Positions 62,901 through 64,000 of a stretch of DNA of 64,000 nt are shown one piece after another. Each line of letters begins with the position of its first letter. Positions within the stretch are counted from its first letter, which is position 1. Both the position numbers and the translations under genes were made by a program. This DNA is from Papio anubis (Eukaryota; Chordata; Mammalia; Primates; Cercopithecidae): positions 167,260,037 to 167,324,036 of the forward strand of contig NC_044979.1 of the NCBI RefSeq assembly GCF_008728515.1. The letters are read 5' to 3'. Below the pieces are notes generated by a model. The model did no database searches, was not told the DNA's origin, and saw nothing but the letters and a program-made list of their open reading frames with translations.

Positions 62901-63615
62901 CAACTTTTTAGGCGTCACGTTGGGGCTATAGAGCCTATAAGGGGGTTATGTTCACGACTTTAAATTATTATAACGAGCCACCCCCTCTCCGTTTATTAGC
63001 TCTATTTCCCAAGTGCGTGAATCTCGGAGAAGGGGGATGAACACCCTCTCCAACTCCTCCCAGACCCGGGATCAGAGTCCAGTCGTCGACGCGCCGCGGC
63101 CTGAGCAACAGGAGAGCTGAAGCCACCGCTCCGCCAGCCCCACGACCGGCAGATGCTCCCGTTCCCCCGCCCCCAACCCCACGCGCCCGCCCGCGCTTCT
63201 TTCTTAGCCCCTTGCGGGCTCCCGGCACTGCGAACCCGACAACGGGGCTCGCGGAACAGACAGCGAGGGCGCCCGGACCCAAAAAAGGGACAAGTTAGAG
63301 GAACGGGCACAGACTTGGGCTAGGGGAGGCCGCAAGGGGGCGAGGGGGGAAGCCCGAGGTCGCCGTCCGGGGGTGGGCAGTGGGGGGAGGGGTGCAGGGT
63401 CAGTTCCCGTGGTCGCCGCGACCTCTCCCGGGCCACAGGCCCCGCTCCGTGCAGGCCCCGCCGCCCCGGAACCGGGGCAGGAAGCGTCCCCACCCGGACC
63501 AAAGCTTTAAACCTCAGGCGGCGGGAGAAACGGGCCCCGGCTCCCGCAGCAGGCCTGGCACCCCCCTGCCCCGAGCACCCCTTACCTCCTGGTTGAAGGC
63601 GTTGACGGCGTCCAT
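1989..63615 (-). CDS. SCAF4: SCAF4, SR-related CTD-associated factor 4 (20 coding exons, 1153 aa)
   Basis: Spliced minus-strand gene; coding segments from 5' to 3' are 63586-63615, 38015-38098, 37162-37206, 35480-35641, 33938-34073, 33471-33613, 32715-32891, 27681-27862, 27233-27335, 25922-26089, 25312-25397, 24391-24581, 23535-23635, 23004-23117, 21997-22153, 19534-19691, 16847-17012, 16672-16758, 16323-16514 and 1989-2968. They sum to 3462 nt with every junction in frame. Recognised by the start MDAVNAFNQE (the paralogue SCAF8 starts MEAV), the CID motif YVIDSIVRQ at residues 64-72, Arg112, an RS stretch at about 433-490 and an RRM at about 508-582 (RNP2 LWVGQL, RNP1 RGCAYIVMV). Known family role: a nuclear protein that binds Ser2/Ser5-phosphorylated Pol II CTD and nascent RNA, and with SCAF8 suppresses early polyadenylation. 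From memory human SCAF4 is 1147 aa; the likely source of the difference is the Gln tract. No disabling change seen. Confidence 0.97.
2535..2624 (-). repeat. CAG-rich microsatellite encoding poly-Gln in SCAF4
   Basis: Two in-frame Gln runs, Q12 (2535-2570, eight pure CAG plus interrupted CAA/CAG) and Q8 (2601-2624, six CAG after two CAA), with a Pro/Gln spacer of CCG and CAG codons. Tract length is likely variable between individuals and species. Confidence 0.9.
4440..4580 (+). mobile_element. MIR SINE fragment
   Basis: CTTATAAAATGGGCATAGTA and AATAATACCTGCCACTTGTTG match the MIR central and 3' region. Confidence 0.65.
7925..8345. mobile_element. Old L1 (L1M) 3'UTR-type fragment
   Basis: Contains TACAATTCAATGGTTTTAGTG, GGAATCATAAAATATGTGGTC and AAGGTTCATCCATGTTGCATG, wording shared by ancient L1M ends. 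Similar fragments lie at about 35030-35270 and 53010-53300. Confidence 0.65.
8400..10235 (+). mobile_element. L2 LINE remnant (3' half), interrupted by a MIR
   Basis: Pyrimidine-rich sequence follows the L2 consensus order as I remember it: CAAGGTCACC near 8794, CTTGAGTCACTCTTGACTC near 9540, GGTAAATCAGATCATGGCGT near 9763, and the 3' end GGTGCCTGGCACACAATGG near 10188. A plus-strand MIR (about 9000-9215) splits it. Frames are broken. Confidence 0.65.
9000..9215 (+). mobile_element. MIR SINE inside the L2 remnant
   Basis: TGGTCAAAAGCTCAGGCTCC, TCAGTTTCCCCATCTATAAA and TGAAGAGTTTCTGGCACGTG follow MIR order. Confidence 0.75.
13403..13648 (+). mobile_element. Alu with internal deletion in the left arm
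   Basis: GGCTGGATGCAGTCGCTCACG is followed directly by GAGGTCAAGAGATCAAGACC, so the 'cctgtaatcccagcactttg' part is missing. The right arm is complete, with a short A-rich tail. Confidence 0.9.
13775..13930 (-). mobile_element. MIR SINE, minus orientation
   Basis: CACTAAGTGCCTGTCCTAC, then CCCCCTTTACAGATGAGAAA. It is the right part of a reverse MIR. Confidence 0.7.
14890..14908. repeat. (TG)n microsatellite
   Basis: About nine uninterrupted TG units in intron 19. Confidence 0.9.
16259..16289 (+). repeat. G-rich, G-quadruplex-capable run next to exon 19
   Basis: At least five G-runs of three or more (GGGG, GGG, GGGGGG, GGGGGGG, GGGG) separated by T, TGA or single bases. The same stretch is C-rich in the SCAF4 transcript, starting about 34 nt past the exon 19 donor. 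Confidence 0.85.
16323..16514 (-). CDS. SCAF4: SCAF4 coding exon 19 (residues 764-827)
   Basis: Encodes STIAGINEDTTKDLSIGNP, then VVSGARGNAESGDSVKMYG and a Pro/Thr-rich end with QPVSLLG. Flanking introns are both phase 1, so this 192-nt exon could be skipped in frame. Donor is consensus GTAAGT. A dense run of G on the plus strand starts about 34 nt inside intron 19. Confidence 0.95.
16672..16758 (-). CDS. SCAF4: SCAF4 coding exon 18 (residues 735-763, proline-rich)
   Basis: Encodes GFLPPGPPPPITPPVSIP, then PPHTPPISIPN. Both flanking introns are phase 1, so this 87-nt exon is a symmetric cassette. Donor GTAAGC. It sits between two very short introns (88 and 157 nt), so the exon 17-19 block is probably recognised together by intron definition (inference). 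Confidence 0.94.
16847..17012 (-). CDS. SCAF4: SCAF4 coding exon 17 (residues 680-734, Pro8 run)
   Basis: Encodes VPPHQPGPPVVGALQPPAFT followed by a Gly/Pro-rich stretch with eight consecutive prolines and RPGFNPMHLPP. Acceptor CTTTCTAG, donor GTACAC, phase 1 (Gly735 split). Intron 17 is only 88 nt (16759-16846). Confidence 0.95.
17199..17516 (+). mobile_element. Alu element with (GAAA)n tail
   Basis: Full-length dimeric Alu; the A-tail has turned into about six GAAA units at 17487-17515. Lies in intron 16, about 190 nt upstream (in gene direction) of the exon 17 acceptor. Confidence 0.93.
17645..17855 (+). mobile_element. MIR SINE
   Basis: TAGCTGTGTGACCTTGAGCA, ATGAGTTAATACATACTAAG and GGTGCCTGGCACTTAA are the MIR core and 3' end. 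Confidence 0.8.
17878..18188 (-). mobile_element. MER1-type hAT-Charlie MITE, near full length
   Basis: Matches the MER1 consensus as I remember it: CCTGTTAGGAAATGGGCCGC, ACCGCCTGAGCTCTGCCTCC, GAGAATCTAATGCCTCATGA and the end GGTTGGGGACCGCT. It is a non-autonomous DNA transposon relic in intron 16, directly after a MIR. Confidence 0.8.
18540..18760 (-). mobile_element. MIR SINE, minus orientation
   Basis: ACATATTATCTCATTTAACC, followed by AGGAAACTGAACCTTAGAGG and TTAAACCCAGTTTTACC, match the reverse complement of MIR. Confidence 0.75.
19079..19381 (+). mobile_element. Alu element
   Basis: Full-length Alu in intron 16, starting GGGCCAGGCACTGTGGCTCA and ending in an AAAAAC-repeat tail. It is about 150 nt from exon 16. 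Confidence 0.93.
19534..19691 (-). CDS. SCAF4: SCAF4 coding exon 16 (residues 627-679, proline-rich)
   Basis: Encodes DWKGIPKKPENEVAQNGGAE followed by a Pro/Val/Ile repeat region with PVPVPPIPVPAPITVPPPQ. Acceptor CTCACAG, donor GTGAGG, ending phase 0. Intron 16 (17013-19533) holds two plus-strand Alus, two MIRs and a MER1-type element. Confidence 0.94.
19860..20080 (-). mobile_element. MIR SINE, minus orientation
   Basis: CTGTGTGCCAGGCACTGTC, CCCATTTTACAAATGAGAAA and CTTGCCCAAGATCACA are diagnostic of a reverse MIR. Confidence 0.8.
20516..20820 (-). mobile_element. Alu element, minus orientation
   Basis: Starts on the plus strand with a T-rich tail and GAGACGGAGTCTTGCTCTGT, and ends GTGCCTGGCCT. 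It is paired head-to-head with the next Alu about 30 nt away, in intron 15. Confidence 0.93.
20850..21165 (+). mobile_element. Alu element
   Basis: Plus-strand Alu with a modified first few bases (GGTGAGGACAAGCATGGTGG) and a CAACAACAA-A tail. It forms an inverted pair with the preceding Alu. Confidence 0.92.
21410..21702 (+). mobile_element. Alu element
   Basis: Plus-strand Alu with a small deletion in the left arm (CCTGTAATGCCAGAGGGAGG) and an A-rich AAATAAATAA tail. It lies about 300 nt from exon 15. Confidence 0.92.
21997..22153 (-). CDS. SCAF4: SCAF4 coding exon 15 (residues 575-626 and part of 627)
   Basis: Encodes IAWALNKGIKADYKQYWDVE, the last RRM strand and its extension, then a conserved-looking region with YIPWDKVKPEELESFCEGG. 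Acceptor ends AATAG, donor GTAAAG, phase 1 (Asp627 split). Intron 15 (19692-21996) holds three Alus, one of them inverted relative to the others, and a minus-strand MIR. Confidence 0.95.
23004..23117 (-). CDS. SCAF4: SCAF4 coding exon 14 (residues 537-574, RRM second half)
   Basis: Encodes MIPPRGCAYIVMVHRQDAYR and on to NQKSIK. RGCAYIVMV is the RNP1 strand; the usual first aromatic position of RNP1 is Cys-Ala-Tyr here, as expected for the SCAF4/SCAF8 RRM. Phase 0 on both sides, so skipping would delete half the RRM in frame. Intron 14 (22154-23003) shows no clear repeat. Confidence 0.95.
23535..23635 (-). CDS. SCAF4: SCAF4 coding exon 13 (residues 503-536, RRM first half)
   Basis: Encodes VCSTTLWVGQLDKRTTQQDVA and then LLEEFGPIESIN. 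LWVGQL is the RNP2 strand of an RNA-recognition motif, and the next part is its first helix. Acceptor TTTTAAG, donor GTGAGT (near consensus), phase 0. Intron 13 (23118-23534) contains a roughly 25-bp tandem duplication. Confidence 0.95.
24391..24581 (-). CDS. SCAF4: SCAF4 coding exon 12 (residues 439-502, RS domain)
   Basis: Encodes SPKRRRSRSGSRSRR and continues as alternating Arg/Ser, then an RDREKERERR charged stretch ending KPETAS. This is the SR-like region that gives the family its name and probably also acts as a nuclear localisation signal. Acceptor ACATTAG, donor GTAACT, phase 1 (Val503 split). Intron 12 (23636-24390) is unique AT-rich DNA. Confidence 0.95.
25005..25091. repeat. 87-nt imperfect inverted repeat in SCAF4 intron 11
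   Basis: Left arm 25005-25042 and right arm 25058-25091 pair over about 34 bp (TGTAATGGA, TTTGAAAATAC and related blocks) with a few mismatches and one four-base bulge; the loop is 15 nt. It is symmetric, so it could fold on either strand. It could be a MITE or a structured intron element. Confidence 0.8.
25312..25397 (-). CDS. SCAF4: SCAF4 coding exon 11 (residues 411-438 and part of 439)
   Basis: Encodes EMEVEQPCIQDVKRHMSDNR followed by KSRSRSAS, the start of the RS region. Acceptor TTTTAAG, donor GTAATT, phase 2 (Arg439 split). Intron 11 (24582-25311) contains an 87-nt imperfect inverted repeat, listed separately. Confidence 0.94.
25922..26089 (-). CDS. SCAF4: SCAF4 coding exon 10 (residues 355-410)
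   Basis: Encodes 56 residues from VPLPPNGQMPGFGLLPTPP to LTQKPHQQ, a Pro/Gln-rich linker. Acceptor AATGAAAG is purine-rich next to the AG and looks weak. Donor GTAAAA, phase 0. The exon is symmetric, so skipping would stay in frame. Intron 10 (25398-25921) has a diverged MIR-like stretch at about 25680-25800. Confidence 0.94.
27233..27335 (-). CDS. SCAF4: SCAF4 coding exon 9 (residues 320-354)
   Basis: Completes Phe320 and encodes GFPGDGMQQPAYTQ, then a Met/Gln-rich stretch ending DPMHHQ. Acceptor is a T-run followed by TAG; donor GTACAA, phase 0. Intron 9 (26090-27232) shows AT-rich sequence and a short tandem duplication at about 26773-26803. Confidence 0.93.
27681..27862 (-). CDS. SCAF4: SCAF4 coding exon 8 (residues 260-319 and part of 320)
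   Basis: Encodes KLLDRFDYDDEPEAVEESKKED, an acidic segment, followed by a Val/Pro/Ala tract with PAAAAPAAASPPPP. Acceptor TTCCAG, donor GTTAGT, phase 2 (codon 320 split, Phe). The alanine and proline runs are typical of disordered SCAF linkers. Intron 8 (27336-27680) is short AT-rich DNA. Confidence 0.94.
28540..28735 (-). mobile_element. MIR SINE, minus orientation
   Basis: A diverged reverse MIR: ACAAGAAAACAAAGGCTCAG, GTACAGTCAGTGAATGGTAG and CAGGATGCGGACACTAGTC. Confidence 0.6.
28800..29128 (+). mobile_element. AluY with G20 run in its tail
   Basis: Young Alu starting GGCCGGGCGCGGTGGCTCAT. Flanking target-site copies at 28787-28799 and 29129-29141 differ by one base. After CCATCT the tail is 20 consecutive G (29084-29103), T, GGGG, then GAA repeats, instead of A. 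Confidence 0.92.
29084..29103. repeat. G20 homopolymer in the AluY tail
   Basis: Twenty consecutive G followed by T and GGGG. Very rare in primate DNA; an assembly or sequencing artefact must be considered. Confidence 0.85.
29948..30417 (+). mobile_element. Solo ERVL-type LTR (MLT2-like)
   Basis: Begins TGTGATGGTTAATTTTGTGT and ends CTCCTGACTAATACA, with GGGCCTCAATCAATCAGTTG inside, a layout I associate with MLT2/ERVL LTRs. It starts TG and ends CA. No internal viral sequence is seen next to it. Confidence 0.6.
31047..31361 (+). mobile_element. AluY (Old World monkey type)
   Basis: Full-length AluY with 'ctcaagcctg' in the left arm, an A-tail of about 26 and 11-bp target-site duplications at 31036-31046 and 31362-31372. 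Lies in intron 7. Confidence 0.94.
31720..32150 (-). mobile_element. Old Alu (AluJ-like), minus orientation, split by an AT-rich insert
   Basis: The two Alu arms (about 31737-31885 and 32033-32147) are separated by about 145 bp of ACAC and ATATTAAAAATA-type low-complexity sequence. Divergence suggests an old AluJ. Confidence 0.85.
32160..32530 (+). mobile_element. Old L1 3'-end fragment
   Basis: AATTTGAATGTCTATTAGTAG, a GGAATATTATG part and a late T-rich end resemble L1M 3' sequence. Lies between a split Alu and exon 7. Confidence 0.5.
32715..32891 (-). CDS. SCAF4: SCAF4 coding exon 7 (residues 201-259)
   Basis: Encodes 59 residues beginning LQQILQTFQQPPKPQ with an AQVQAITAQLK stretch that could form a short helix, then a Gln/Pro/Lys-rich tail. 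Acceptor CTTTAAG, donor GTATAT, phase 0 on both sides. Intron 7 (27863-32714, 4.9 kb) holds two AluY copies, a split minus-strand Alu, MIR fragments, an ERVL-type LTR and an L1 3' fragment. Confidence 0.95.
33471..33613 (-). CDS. SCAF4: SCAF4 coding exon 6 (residues 153-200)
   Basis: Completes Gly153 and encodes a Pro/Ser/Ala-rich linker followed by AFAAVAQLFQTTQGQQ. Acceptor TTTTAG, donor GTAAAT, ending phase 0. Low-complexity composition suggests disorder. Intron 6 (32892-33470) shows only AT-rich unique sequence. Confidence 0.94.
33938..34073 (-). CDS. SCAF4: SCAF4 coding exon 5 (residues 108-152 and part of 153, end of CID)
   Basis: Encodes SKIVRVLNLWQKNG and then the last CID helices (IIQPLLDMAAG) and the start of the linker. 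Arg112 matches the SCAF8 residue that I recall as contacting CTD Ser2 phosphate. Donor GTATGG splits the Gly153 codon (phase 1). Intron 5 (33614-33937) is short and shows no recognisable element. Confidence 0.95.
35030..35270. mobile_element. Old L1 (L1M) 3'UTR-type fragment
   Basis: AAGTGTACAATACAGAACTG, GTTCAACAGATCTCTACAAC and CCCTGGCAACCACTATTAC parts match the L1M end family. Lies in intron 4. Confidence 0.6.
35480..35641 (-). CDS. SCAF4: SCAF4 coding exon 4 (residues 54-107, CID core)
   Basis: Encodes 54 residues from CKPEYKVPGLYVIDSIVRQ to LCPSEDK. The YVIDSIVRQ stretch is the conserved CTD-binding groove of CID proteins, including Asp67. Acceptor CCTTGCAG, donor GTATAG, phase 0. Intron 4 (34074-35479) holds an old L1 3'UTR-like fragment (about 35030-35270) and A-rich runs. 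Confidence 0.95.
36120..36545 (+). mobile_element. Old L1 3'-end fragment
   Basis: TTTAGCAATAAAAG followed by CCAATTCTACATCTAGGAATT and a late 'cactttatttatttgtactt' part resemble L1M ORF2/3'UTR ends. It is followed by a T26 run (36553-36578). Confidence 0.5.
36553..36578. repeat. T26 homopolymer
   Basis: Twenty-six T in intron 3, at the end of an L1 fragment. On the gene strand it is a poly-A run. Confidence 0.9.
37162..37206 (-). CDS. SCAF4: SCAF4 coding exon 3 (residues 39-53, CID)
   Basis: A 45-nt exon encoding LYKHVVQIVEKFIKK, a CID helix. Acceptor TTTCAG, donor GTAACT, both phase 0. It is the shortest internal exon. Intron 3 (35642-37161) holds an old L1 3'-end fragment (about 36120-36545) and a run of 26 T at 36553-36578. 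Confidence 0.95.
37667..37826 (+). mobile_element. Alu fragment (right-arm part)
   Basis: Starts GGCATGGTGGCGCACACCTG and ends GACACAGTGAGACTCTG. The left monomer is missing. Confidence 0.85.
38015..38098 (-). CDS. SCAF4: SCAF4 coding exon 2 (residues 11-38, CID)
   Basis: Encodes 28 residues from LFSLMDMKPPI to KAAIKAIK, the first helices of the CTD-interacting domain. Acceptor TTTTAAG, donor GTAATG, both phase 0, so the exon is symmetric. Intron 2 (37207-38014) holds an Alu-derived fragment at 37667-37826 and otherwise AT-rich unique DNA. Confidence 0.95.
38260..38884 (+). pseudogene. HMGN1: HMGN1 processed pseudogene in SCAF4 intron 1
   Basis: Intronless copy of the nucleosome-binding HMGN1 mRNA on the strand opposite SCAF4. 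The start codon lies at 38358 with PKKKVS after it (parent PKRKVS). Then come LSAKPVPAK, a KVQTKGK-like stretch, DLPAENGETK-like codons around 38595-38630 and ESPASDDA-like codons near 38640. The 3'UTR from 38682 matches the HMGN1 3'UTR as I remember it, including ACCATGTCTTATCAG, GGTACAACCAGA and a CTTAACATTCCAC segment, with a large internal deletion. An in-frame stop arises 16 codons after the start, and there are frameshifts and an extra codon 2. The 3' end runs into an Alu fragment. The 5' limit is approximate. Confidence 0.85.
38885..39030 (+). mobile_element. Alu fragment joined to the HMGN1 retrocopy
   Basis: Begins within the Alu at CTCTACTAAATATACAAAAA and runs to the A-rich end, with a deletion of the 'aggctgaggcaggagaat' part. 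It directly abuts the pseudogene 3'UTR. Confidence 0.85.
39763..40036 (+). mobile_element. Alu with internal deletion
   Basis: GGCCAGGTGCAGTGGCTCAC is followed directly by CTGATGACAGGAGTTTGAGA, so most of the left monomer is lost. The tail is A-rich with AAAAGA repeats. Confidence 0.9.
40480..40999 (+). pseudogene. Probable retrocopied transcript 3' end with poly(A) tail, parent unknown
   Basis: A mixed-composition segment ends in AATAAATAAA (40949-40958) followed about 25 nt later by a run of 17 A, the layout of a reverse-transcribed mRNA or LTR end. I do not recognise the parent, and the start is unclear. No long reading frame survives. An unlisted LTR or SINE-like element is possible. Confidence 0.35.
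41365..41662 (+). mobile_element. AluY (Old World monkey type), 19-bp target-site duplication
   Basis: Low divergence, 'ctcaagcctg' and 'gatccggccactg' variants. Perfect direct repeats of 19 bp flank it at 41346-41364 and 41663-41681, so the insertion is recent. Confidence 0.95.
42189..42500 (+). mobile_element. Alu element
   Basis: Diverged plus-strand Alu (GGCTGGTGCAGTGGTTCACA) with a CAAAAACAAAAAAC tail. Confidence 0.92.
42919..42960. repeat. (TC)n/(TTTC)n microsatellite
   Basis: TC units turn into TTTC units, ending at an Alu fragment. Confidence 0.9.
42959..43034 (-). mobile_element. Short Alu fragment, minus orientation
   Basis: About 75 bp of Alu (GGGAGTTCAAGTAATCCTCC to GGCATGTGCCACC) following a TTTC repeat. 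Confidence 0.75.
43420..43560 (-). mobile_element. MIR SINE fragment, minus orientation
   Basis: CCATTTTACAGATGACAGCA and CTGAGGCTCAACAGTCTGC are reverse-MIR wording. Confidence 0.65.
44138..44418 (-). mobile_element. Alu element, minus orientation (first of a tandem pair)
   Basis: T-rich start, then TCTCACTGTCTCCCACACTG through GTGTCCGGCCTG. Immediately followed by a second Alu in the same orientation. Confidence 0.92.
44419..44720 (-). mobile_element. Alu element, minus orientation (second of a tandem pair)
   Basis: T-run and GAGATGAAGTCTCGCTATTG through GTGCCCGGCCTG. Its A-tail abuts the 5' end of the previous Alu. Confidence 0.93.
45180..45410 (+). mobile_element. MIR SINE
   Basis: GGTTAAGTGCACGGGCTC, CTTGGCTCTACCACTTGCTA, CCATCTGTAAAATGGGGATA and CACCTAGCACAGAGTAAATA; nearly complete. 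Confidence 0.85.
45950..46155 (+). mobile_element. MIR SINE
   Basis: TTCTGGGCAAATTAATTTC, CCTCATTTGTAAAAAGGATA and an AGTATTCAATAAACATCAC end. Confidence 0.65.
46590..46800 (+). mobile_element. MIR SINE
   Basis: TTAGGATTAAACAGGATAAT, then CAGTAACTAACACATAAGTG and CTCAGTAAATGGAGC match the MIR 3' half. Confidence 0.7.
46927..47385 (-). mobile_element. MaLR LTR (MLT1-like), minus orientation
   Basis: TTAGTTTCCTATTTCTGTAG, then CTTAGAGCAACACAAATTAC and AGGACCCTTATGATTACATT follow the reverse complement of an MLT1/MST LTR. Old and diverged; no coding part. Confidence 0.6.
48870..49375 (+). mobile_element. Old L1 3'-end fragment
   Basis: ACCAGTAATTCTACTTCTAG and AATTTATGTAAGGCAATTATT match the ORF2-end wording of L1M elements. 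The rest is diverged. Confidence 0.5.
49720..50034 (-). mobile_element. Alu element, minus orientation, with (CA)14 in its tail
   Basis: TTTTGAGACAGTTTCACTCTCG through GCGCCTGGCC. The A-tail has become an AC microsatellite (49720-49747) next to a poly-A run. Confidence 0.93.
50252..50385 (-). mobile_element. Alu fragment (left monomer), minus orientation
   Basis: T-run, ACAGATGGGGTTTTGCCATG, then to CCTGAGCCACCTCATTCTG. The right monomer is absent. Confidence 0.85.
50797..51093 (+). mobile_element. AluY (Old World monkey type)
   Basis: Carries both Old World monkey variants. Flanked by AAGAAAACAGA copies that overlap the target-site duplication of the neighbouring older Alu. The tail is not a pure A-run. 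Confidence 0.93.
51116..51405 (+). mobile_element. Alu element beside the previous AluY
   Basis: Starts GGCCAGGAACAGTAGCTCAC and has an A-rich tail. GAAAACAGAATATA direct repeats lie on both sides. Confidence 0.93.
51583..51883 (-). mobile_element. Alu element, minus orientation
   Basis: T15 and AAGACGGAATTTCGCTCTTG through CCGTGCCCGGCC. Confidence 0.93.
52610..52790 (+). mobile_element. MIR SINE
   Basis: CACTGTGTGACCTCAGACCA, TTACCTTTAAAATGGAAAG and AGCCAGCACCTGG follow MIR order. Confidence 0.7.
53010..53300. mobile_element. Old L1 (L1M) 3'UTR-type fragment
   Basis: ATGTACAGTTCAGTGGTTTT, GTGCACCCATCAATAC and TTCATCACCACC wording, as in the fragment near 8000. Gives a spurious 97-codon frame. 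Confidence 0.65.
53721..53969 (-). mobile_element. Alu element, minus orientation, with deletions
   Basis: GAGATGGAATCTTGCTCTGT through CACGCCTGGCC, with one deletion in the right arm and another in the left (TTTCTCAATGTTTGGTCTCC). Confidence 0.9.
54621..54906 (+). mobile_element. Alu element
   Basis: GGCCGGGTGTGGTGGCTCAC through a short AAAAAACAAG tail. Confidence 0.92.
55199..55426 (+). mobile_element. 5'-truncated Alu
   Basis: Begins at CTGGCCAGCGTGGCCAACAT, so roughly the first 60 bp are missing. Tail of AAAAC units. Confidence 0.88.
57960..58258 (+). mobile_element. Old Alu (AluJ-like)
   Basis: Diverged copy with AJ-type wording (CTTGAGCTCAGAGGCTCGAG, GGAGGATGGTTTGAGCCCAG). Tail AACAAATAAAT. 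A further about 50-bp Alu scrap lies at 58411-58460. Confidence 0.88.
58662..58952 (-). mobile_element. Alu element, minus orientation
   Basis: T-run, GAGATGGACTCTCGCACTGT through CTGTGCCTGGAC. Confidence 0.92.
59091..59425 (+). mobile_element. Alu element with AAC-rich tail
   Basis: GCTGGGCGCAGTGGCTCACG through an A-run followed by CAACAACAAC-type tail. Confidence 0.92.
59628..59915 (-). mobile_element. Alu element, minus orientation, 14-bp target-site duplication
   Basis: Perfect 14-bp direct repeats (AAATGGGTATCTTT) at 59614-59627 and 59916-59929 bound the element. It has a T-run of about 20. The end is 5'-truncated by a few bases of Alu (stops at GGCGTGAGC). Confidence 0.93.
60400..60590 (+). 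mobile_element. MIR SINE
   Basis: GAGTTCAAATCCTAGTTCTG, CTTCCTCATCTGTAATTGGA and GTGCCTGACATGCCA are recognisable. Confidence 0.7.
60640..61260 (+). mobile_element. L2 LINE remnant
   Basis: CCATCTGAACTCCTGGATGTCTC-type wording followed by GATTACATTATCCCACTGCTT and the ACATTAGGCAAACATGAAACT part match the order of the L2 3' half. Diverged. Confidence 0.5.
62030..62125 (-). mobile_element. L2 3'-end fragment
   Basis: ATTCAACAATTATTTGCAAGGCACC, read with CCTGCCCTCATGGAGCCTGG, resembles the reverse complement of the L2 3' terminus. Confidence 0.5.
63586..63615 (-). CDS. SCAF4: SCAF4 coding exon 1 (residues 1-10, start codon)
   Basis: The ATG at 63615-63613 lies in a strong context (A at -3, G at +4) and encodes MDAVNAFNQE, the first ten residues of the CTD-interacting domain. 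The donor after the Glu codon is GTAAGG, phase 0. The exon continues upstream as the 5'UTR inside a CpG island. The next coding exon is 25.5 kb away. Confidence 0.95.
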
Positions 63616-63940
63616 GTTCGCGCTGCGGCGGCGGCTGTTCCGGGCCCGCCGGTCACATAGACCTCGCGCCGCGGCGGAGCGGGGCCGGGAAACCAACCGG
63701 GCCTGGTGGCTGGGGGGAGGCGACGAGCGGCGGAGCCCGAGGCCCGGGCAGGAAGAGGCTGCGGCCGAAGCGGCGAGGCGGGCGGCCGAGGCAGAGGCGG
63801 AGAGGTGGCGGGCCCCCTCTCAGTCCCGTTCGCAGGATGAGGAAAAGGAGGCGGCGGCGGCGCCGGTCTTCAACATGTCCGTTTGGTGGTGGCGGCTGCG
63901 CTCTGCGTCTCGCTGACACGGCCCCCCGCGCCCTCACGCA
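63616..63940 (-). other. SCAF4: SCAF4 5'UTR (upper limit approximate)
   Basis: GC-rich leader directly upstream of the start codon. The transcription start cannot be read from sequence and the upper boundary is a guess. Two upstream ATGs lie here: an 18-codon uORF at 63820-63876 and a start-stop (ATGTGA) at 63653-63658, 37 nt before the main ATG. Both have weaker contexts than the main start. Confidence 0.55.
63820..63876 (-). other. Upstream ORF in the SCAF4 leader (18 codons)
   Basis: ATG at 63876-63874 opens a frame of 18 codons (starting MLKTGAAAAS) closed by TGA at 63822-63820. Position -3 is G but +4 is T, a moderate context. It counts as a uORF only if transcription starts above 63876. 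Confidence 0.45.
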
Positions 63941-64000
63941 CTGGCTCACACTGGCCCGGCCGGCGAGCGGGCGGGCCTCTCTCTCCCTCTCTCCAGCGGG

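Larger units (their letters stand above)
38099..63585 (-). other. SCAF4 intron 1 (25.5 kb)
   Basis: Separates the ten-residue first coding exon from the rest of the CID. It holds an HMGN1 retrocopy, an apparent second retrocopied transcript end near 41000, about 15 Alus in both orientations, an MLT1-type LTR (about 46927-47385), MIRs (about 43420, 45180, 45950, 46590, 52610, 60400), L1 3' fragments (about 48870 and 53010) and L2 remnants (about 60640 and 62030). 55500-57950 and 61300-62800 show no recognisable repeat apart from the last L2 piece. Confidence 0.8.
63040..64000 (-). promoter_or_regulatory. SCAF4: CpG-island promoter of SCAF4
   Basis: CpG density and G+C rise sharply from about 63040 to the window end, unlike the AT-rich intron before it. 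The island covers exon 1 and the start codon. It has GGGCGG/CCGCCC-type Sp1 boxes and no evident TATA box, as expected for a broadly expressed housekeeping gene. The promoter may extend past the window. Confidence 0.8.

Noticed and set aside
63380..63916. 178-codon plus-strand open frame across the promoter
   Set aside because: GC-rich CpG islands give long frames in all directions; it is antisense to SCAF4 exon 1 and its Arg/Ala/Pro composition reflects only base content.

Overview
The window is primate genomic DNA. It is packed with Alu elements, and the youngest AluY copies (about 31047, 41365 and 50797) carry 'ctcaagcctg' in the left arm; two of them also carry 'gatccggccactg' in the right arm. 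From memory this combination marks Old World monkey (macaque/baboon/guenon-type) AluYR subfamilies, so a cercopithecoid monkey is inferred rather than human.

One protein-coding gene fills almost the whole window, on the minus strand: SCAF4 (SR-related CTD-associated factor 4, alias SFRS15), the anti-terminator that binds the RNA polymerase II C-terminal domain. All 20 coding exons could be placed. Every intron is GT-AG, and the exons join without a frameshift into 1153 codons plus stop: ATG at 63615, TAA at 1991-1989. The domain order is an N-terminal CTD-interacting domain (exons 1-5), a Gln/Pro/Ala-rich linker (6-10), an RS region (11-12), an RRM (13-14 into 15), proline-rich segments (16-19), and a large last exon with Gly/Met/Pro, poly-Gln and Arg/Asp/Glu/Ser-rich tracts.

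Layout from left to right: 1 to about 1620 is 3' flanking DNA with no gene seen (in human, SOD1 lies just beyond, convergent). 1625-1988 is the 3'UTR with two AATAAA signals. 1989-2968 is the last coding exon. 2969-16322 is intron 19, rich in old L2, MIR and L1 remnants. 16323-38098 holds exons 19 to 2, with introns carrying Alus, MIRs, a MER1-type hAT MITE and an ERVL-type LTR. 38099-63585 is intron 1 (25.5 kb), which contains an HMGN1 processed pseudogene, a second apparent retrocopied transcript end, about 15 Alus, an MLT1-type LTR and L1/L2/MIR fragments. 63040-64000 is a CpG-island promoter with exon 1.

No bacterial, viral or CRISPR-like system is present and I found no second active gene. 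The points most worth checking are upstream start codons in the SCAF4 leader, a G-quadruplex-forming run at the exon 19 donor, an 87-nt hairpin in intron 11, the HMGN1 retrocopy, an AluY whose A-tail became a G20 run, and a pure CAG/Gln tract in the last exon.
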